NCBI GenBank assembly: GCA_031216445.1
Contig: CM062217.1
Location: 26,106,001-26,170,000, forward strand
Direction of reading: 5' to 3'
Length of the DNA stretch: 64,000 nt
From: Lateolabrax maculatus
Taxonomy: Eukaryota > Chordata > Actinopteri > Acropomatiformes > Lateolabracidae
Shown in pieces: positions 59,156 to 64,000 of the stretch (positions are counted from its first letter, which is position 1; each line of letters opens with the position of its first letter). The position numbers were made by a program, and so were the translations under genes. Under the pieces are notes generated by a model. It was not told the DNA's origin and made no database searches. It saw only the letters and a program-made list of their open reading frames with translations.

Positions 59156-62100
59156 CCCTCTAGACCCAATAGTGCCCGTTCTATATCTTACTATAGCGCC
59201 CAAGAGCACCCAACATTTTAAAGTTAATTTTAATATATCAAAAACAGAAAACAGTAATGGACTGGGCATTTTAGATACCTTTAGGTTGTTGTTGACGAAC
59301 TGGAAATATATATCGTAATGTTAAAATATTCGATTTTTTTTTTGCAAATTTTGACTCAGGAAGCAGGCAGAAAAAAAATGTCGTGGATCACATATTTGTT
59401 ATAAAAAAAATGTATCTAAAGTTACTTTCACTTCCTTTTAGATAGACTGAGATGCATAATTCTATATTAATTTCATGTACACCTAAATTAAAATATGGTG
59501 TGATTAAAGGCAATTATTTGCAGACACTACTGTAGGAAACTGTAGTGGATCATATTCTTGTTGTAAAATAGTTTTGGAGTTACTTTATCTTCTTTCAGAA
59601 TCCATTGCATCTCTTATTGAACATTTGATTGTTTGCTATTAGTTTTTCCATTCATATTATGTACATATATGTAAAAAAACATATGAAGTTATTATTGGCT
59701 ATTATGTGCTCACTTTAAGATTTGACTCTTTGTAACTGTGTAGTGGTGTTTGCAGTTTAGATAATAAAGTTTTTTCCAAAGAAAAATGCTTTGTGTGTGA
59801 GGAAGATAAGATACATTTTAAAGTTATATTTGTCATATAGTAGAAACATTATGTGTCATGCTGTAGAAACTGATAGGTGCCTCATCACATGACTGTCTTC
59901 TTGGGGGGTTGGGTTTACAAGAGAGTGCATGTTTATAATGGCTTTATTTTACGGTCTCAAGACAAATTTAAGCAGTGAGGGAAGTGAAGAAGGAAGTCAG
60001 GTGCCAGCTGAGGATTGTGAATGAATTTTCCTTCTTGTATGTTAAACTTCCCTCCTGTAGATTCAAAGTAACTGAAGACCGTGCTTCACAGGTCAGGTCA
60101 ACTGTCTGTCTCTGTTCGTCTGTCTCACTCTGTGTGCCTGACAAAGCCGAGTTGGCTCTGGCCTCTGGTAGACCAAGGTCTGCTAGATATCTTATATATT
60201 CAGGATTAGACACAACAGGCTGGCGCCTGGTTGTTGACGCTGGATAAGAGAGACTGTAGAGAGTCTATGTGGTTGCTACCAGAGCACTGGTTGACGTCTT
60301 TCCTTGTTTGTTTCCATCACACATGCCAAGCTGAGTTAGAAATAACCCTATTTGGATATAGCGGAATTTAGCAGTTCTGGGGAAGGTTAAATACTGAGCT
60401 TCAGGACACCATCTTTAGATTTGGGTAGCACAGTACAAGCAGAGCTCAATGAGGGAGAGAGCAGTGAGGTAGGAGATGAAAATTAGGAGAGTGAAATTAA
60501 TGGAAGTTGGGAGGAGAAGAGAGGAGAAGGTTCAGAAGAGGAAGAGGCACAGGACAAGTGAAGAGAAGAGGATGGGGGCAGTGCAGAGGCATGAGGACAG
60601 GTCATCAGGGGGCGGTACCTGTTAGGCCACCATATCCTTGGAGTTCAGAGCCACCAATTCCAAATATTCAGCCCTGCACCACTGAGCCTGGTCCCCAGAC
60701 AACCTTATAGGATGCTCTGAGCTTATTTAGGCAACTTGTAGGTGCTTGTTGCTTTACTGATTTGGTGTTTTACACAAATTTGTCAGCTGCAAATCCCCCT
60801 GCCTCATTCCTTGAGACATGCAAGAGGAAATGAAGGCTTTCATCGGGATAGACATCCTCACACACCTCCACAAGCTCCCTCCACTGGTAGAATACATGTC
60901 CACTGATGAGGCCCTCGGCGTACCTAATATTTCCTGCAAATTGCCCCGTAACCGCTTGGAGCAGCTCTGCAAATACATACATTTGTCAGACCTGAAAAAC
61001 ATTTCCCCAAGCTCCTGCCTCCATGGCAAGCCCTTTCTGTTGATGAGGCAATGATAAAATTTGACTATAGACTGCTGTGGAAACAGTAGATGCTCAAAAA
61101 GCCAGTGAAGTGGGGAATTAAGCTGTGGTGCCTTTTTGATAGCTTCAGTGGTTACTGCCTGGCATTCAGTGTCTAGACAGGGAAGGATAAGGCACAGGGA
61201 CAGGCTGACCTTAGCTTGGGATACTCCGTCGTCATGAACCTGATGAAAGGTTATCTGCTGTCAAACCACCACTTGTATGCAGATAACTTTCTCTTCCATC
61301 TCCCTTGCAAGTAACCTGTTGCAGGCTGACACCAACTTCTGTGGTACCATTAGGCTGAATGGAAAGGACTTTCCCAAGGCCATCACAAATGGGAAACTAC
61401 AGAGAGATGAAAGTATCAAGCGGCCAGTAGGGGATCCCATGGTGTGCTGCTGGAAGGATAAACGGGATGTGTTTTTTGTCACCACAAATTCATCAGGGAA
61501 TGATGTGATGAAACCAGGAACCAGGTTTCGACATGATGACCTGATAACTGTGCCTAAATTGGTCATTGACTACAATCCAAGATGGGGGGAGTGGACCACT
61601 TGGACCAGCTTAGGAGCTACTATGATGTAGGAAACAGGAAAAAGGTGGTGGAAGTATGTCTTTTGGTGAATGCTAAACATCACCATCATCAGTGCCTACA
61701 TGGTGTGGTTCAACCTGCAGAGGCCTCTTCTCAATAACCTGAAACCTTTCTCCCTCAAAGCATTCAAGTTGAAGCTTGTCCATGCCTTGTGTGATGGTTG
61801 CTGTGGGAGAAAGCGGGGGGGGGGGGTTAAGGGTGTGGCTGACATCTCAGGTCATCTTAAAAAATTTAAAGCCAGGTCACTCCCTCATCAAGTTCAATGG
61901 AAGCAAGAGAGGATGTGTTGCTTGTCGGAGAAGTGGACGGAGGTCAAAGTCTGGGCAGGGTGTAGAGACAAATTTTGCATGCTACACCTGTGCAAACTGG
62001 GACCATGCATCCAAGAGTTTCACAGCATCCTGTAAAAGAATCTGACTGACGATGGCGCGGTTTCAGTATTCGGCAATTTGTTAAATTCAACTGTTCAAAA

Positions 62101-62678
62101 TCAAATTCAGATTTATTGCCACGTAGGTTTTCACAATATGGATGCCTAATATATAAAGTATAAAAACATAGAAATATATATAAATAGAAAAAAAAATAAG
62201 AAAGATAAAGCATTGCGAGATGTGCATTATTGACCAGAATGTTCACAGTATGAAGTACAATTTGTTCTTGAATCTGCATTTGTGTCGTCTTTTTTAGCGA
62301 TTTCATTTTTCTTGGTTAAATTAGTATTGCAATAAGCTAAAAGCCCAGTTCTTGTCATATTCTATAAAAAATATTTTTATATTTCAATCATTAGAATTAA
62401 TTAACATTTGTGATTTACTTCATAATTGTTTTATTCGATTTATTTTATGTAATATATTTACACAGAAATATAGACAACTGAAGTTAATGAATAGTTGATC
62501 CCTGACATATTTGGTATCAAATTAAAGATGTTGTGCTTTTTAAAAGGAAAACAACTTGTGATTTCTTCTGCTTTTGAGATACTGCTATTTGTTTGGATTG
62601 AGTAGGAAAATGCTCATTTAAGGGAGAGTTCTCAATGAACTACAGCAAGACTTTAGAACTATACTGGGGTCTAGAGGG
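59156..62678 (+). mobile_element. piggyBac element, full length with TTAA target duplication
   Basis: Left end ccctctagacccaatag and right end (complement) ccctctagaccccagtat share the first 12 bases, each flanked by TTAA (59,152-59,155 and 62,679-62,682). It is 3,523 bp and contains a decayed transposase. piggyBac elements insert at TTAA and begin with CCC, so the boundaries are well supported. A TSD and transposase of matching type rule out a chance inverted repeat. Confidence 0.93.
60800..62045 (+). pseudogene. piggyBac-type transposase, inactivated
   Basis: Fragments in order: MKAFIGIDILTHLHKLPPLV, EYMSTDEALGVPN, LPRNRLEQLCKYIHLSD; then QALSVDEAMIKFDYRLLW (first catalytic Asp), stop, MLKKPVKWGIKLWCLFDSFS; HHLYADNFLF (second Asp); LNGKDFPKAITNGKLQRDES; GVDHLDQLRSYYDVG in another frame (third Asp); and a C-terminal Cys-rich module CVACRRSGRR ... 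CYTCANWDHASK. At least two in-frame stops (near 61,087 and 61,174) and two frameshifts break it. A Glu-rich stretch at 60,440-60,620 could be the remains of its N-terminus. Cannot make active enzyme. Confidence 0.9.
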
Positions 62679-62682
62679 TTAA

Positions 62683-63349
62683 ACAACCACAGTTAACATT
62701 TAAAGTTCAACCTGTAATAAAAAAGCATATGGCTGTTTTAGCCACAGAAACGCACGCATTAACACCAAACGCTACATGCAATAAGCTACAACGAAGTTTT
62801 TATGTCTAAATTACTTATTCTTCTTCAGAAAGCCAAGTTAGTTAAGTAAACGGGTGTTTTACAACGTAAAGACGGCCTTTACTGCGTCCTGCAGCTTAAA
62901 CACCACTGATCAGTTAAAGTTTAGATTCAAACAGTTCAAACATTTACACCATTTATTTTCCAGCTGTTATACGTTATTTCCTAAATTGAGCAGTGCTTAC
63001 TATATTCTACTATGACAACAGAGATGATAAGCAGACAGACGGTTGAATAATAAGCATCTCCTTGTTTGAACCACCGCTGCGAACACAAAAACACCACGTG
63101 CAAAAGCTACAGTGAGCTTTTCATCTTCTGTAGCTAATTAATCGGGTGTTTTACGTGGTAAATGGGGCCTCTGTGTGTTCTGCAGGTTAACAGTTAACTC
63201 AAAATAGAATTCTTAATGGAATGACTCACCTTGATTTGCTCCGAACAACCAAAATCAAACTTGGGAACAGGAATAATCCTTCCGACTACAATCTTTACGA
63301 AGTCGTGAAATTCAATTGATGTGACCGTCCTAGTGACGAACAGTAAGAC
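62683..63349. other. intergenic DNA upstream of the multidomain gene
   Basis: AT-rich. A strong donor-like site on the minus strand (atcaag|gtgagt, 63,229) could end a non-coding 5' exon of the multidomain gene, but no transcription evidence is available. Confidence 0.4.
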
Positions 63350-63497
63350 AGACTGAGCTGAGCTGAACTGAGCTGAGCTGAGCTGAGCTGAACTGAACTG
63401 AGCTGAACTGAGCTGAGCTGAGCTGAGCTGAGCTGAACTGAACTGAGCTGAGCTGAGCTGAACTGAACTGAGCTGAGCTGAGCTGAGCTGAGCTGAC
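63350..63497 (+). repeat. pentanucleotide array (GAGCT/GAACT)n
   Basis: About 29 units of gagct with scattered gaact variants. It generates Ser/Gln/Leu-rich false open frames. Confidence 0.95.
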
Positions 63498-63576
63498 GCC
63501 AGATACCTGAGTTAAAGGCTGTGGGCGGGGCAAAATATCCCGCCCTCACATCAGCGCCATAAGATCACGTAAGATC

Positions 63577-63627
63577 TCCTCCTCCTCCTCCTCCTCCTCC
63601 TCCTCCTCCTCCTTCTTCTTCTTCTTC
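63577..63627 (+). repeat. (CTC)n (TTC)n microsatellite
   Basis: About 12 CTC units followed by TTC units. Confidence 0.92.
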
Positions 63628-63756
63628 TTTTTATTTTACGGCGGTTGGCATCCAGTTTATTGGTGCATTATCGCCACCTCCCGCAATGGAGTGTGAATCA
63701 GAAAATTGATTTAGAACCTAAGCCCCTTCAAAAAAAAAAAATAAATAAATAAGGCA

Positions 63757-63791
63757 ACTTGTATATATATCACATATATACATACATACAC

Positions 63792-63838
<47 letters not shown>
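63757..63838 (+). repeat. (TATA/CATA)n to (CA)n microsatellite
   Basis: Short tatata and cataca units leading into about 20 CA units. The final 160 bp of the window shows nothing recognisable. Confidence 0.9.
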
Positions 63839-63839
<1 letters not shown>

Positions 63840-64000
63840 TCAACTACATGTGACATCTTTAAAACCTTGTCCTACTATACTTCCCAATCCATGTCAGTCA
63901 CCCTAGCACCCTGTCCCTGCTTATCCATCATATTCTATAAAAAAATCCTGTATCCTTTAAGAAAGTCAACAGCACCCTGACCTGTGTTCTCTTGCTCATG

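Noticed and set aside
51770..62678. A Teratorn-like fusion of piggyBac and a herpesvirus genome
   Set aside because: The piggyBac ends (TTAA at 59,152 and 62,679) enclose only its own transposase, the tegument-like protease gene lies outside, no herpesvirus core genes are seen, and the gene leads into Helitron sequence.
63295..63549. Ser/Gln/Leu repeat protein on the minus strand
   Set aside because: Translation of the GAGCT pentanucleotide array.

Overview
The window is vertebrate nuclear DNA, almost certainly from a ray-finned (teleost) fish. It has long AT-rich introns with GT/AG splice sites, two recognisable vertebrate genes, and fish-type mobile elements: a Sleeping Beauty-like Tc1, hAT MITEs, an L2-like LINE tail, piggyBac, and a Helitron-associated multidomain gene. 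No bacterial operon, rRNA, tRNA or CRISPR array was found.

Left part (1-12,605). The minus strand carries the first seven coding exons of a Munc18-1 gene (stxbp1; start codon at 10,598). It reads leftward and runs off the window edge after exon 7. About 2 kb separates its ATG from that of the next gene, so the two are head to head and this interval probably holds both promoters.

Centre (12,606-45,690). The plus strand carries a complete 14-exon niban2 (FAM129B) gene. Joining the exons keeps the frame throughout and gives 848 codons plus a TGA at 44,841; a poly(A) signal lies at 45,667. STXBP1 and NIBAN2 are also divergent neighbours in human, which supports both calls. The niban2 introns hold several mobile elements with visible ends: a 1,220-bp internally deleted Tc1 element, two nested hAT-like elements with perfect 8-bp target duplications, TA-flanked MITEs, a 478-bp element with 9-bp flanking repeats, and LINE fragments.

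Right part (45,700-64,000). This is accessory, repeat-rich DNA. From 48.6 to 51.2 kb it is repeats and a 5'-truncated L2-like LINE. From 58,730 down to about 51,770 the minus strand holds a spliced, nearly intact gene for a large selfish-element protein. It has a basic N-terminus, an SGNH-hydrolase-like domain with its catalytic residues, two domains resembling herpesvirus-tegument-type (C76-like) cysteine proteases, two OTU-like domains with Ser in place of the nucleophilic Cys, and a remnant of a Helitron N-terminal region. Rep and helicase domains are not seen. One frameshift near 55,030, a stop at 51,958 and a truncation suggest recent decay. Just upstream of its ATG is a 3,523-bp piggyBac element bounded by TTAA with a decayed plus-strand transposase. 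The last 1.3 kb is simple repeats. This Helitron-linked multi-protease gene is the most unusual content of the window.
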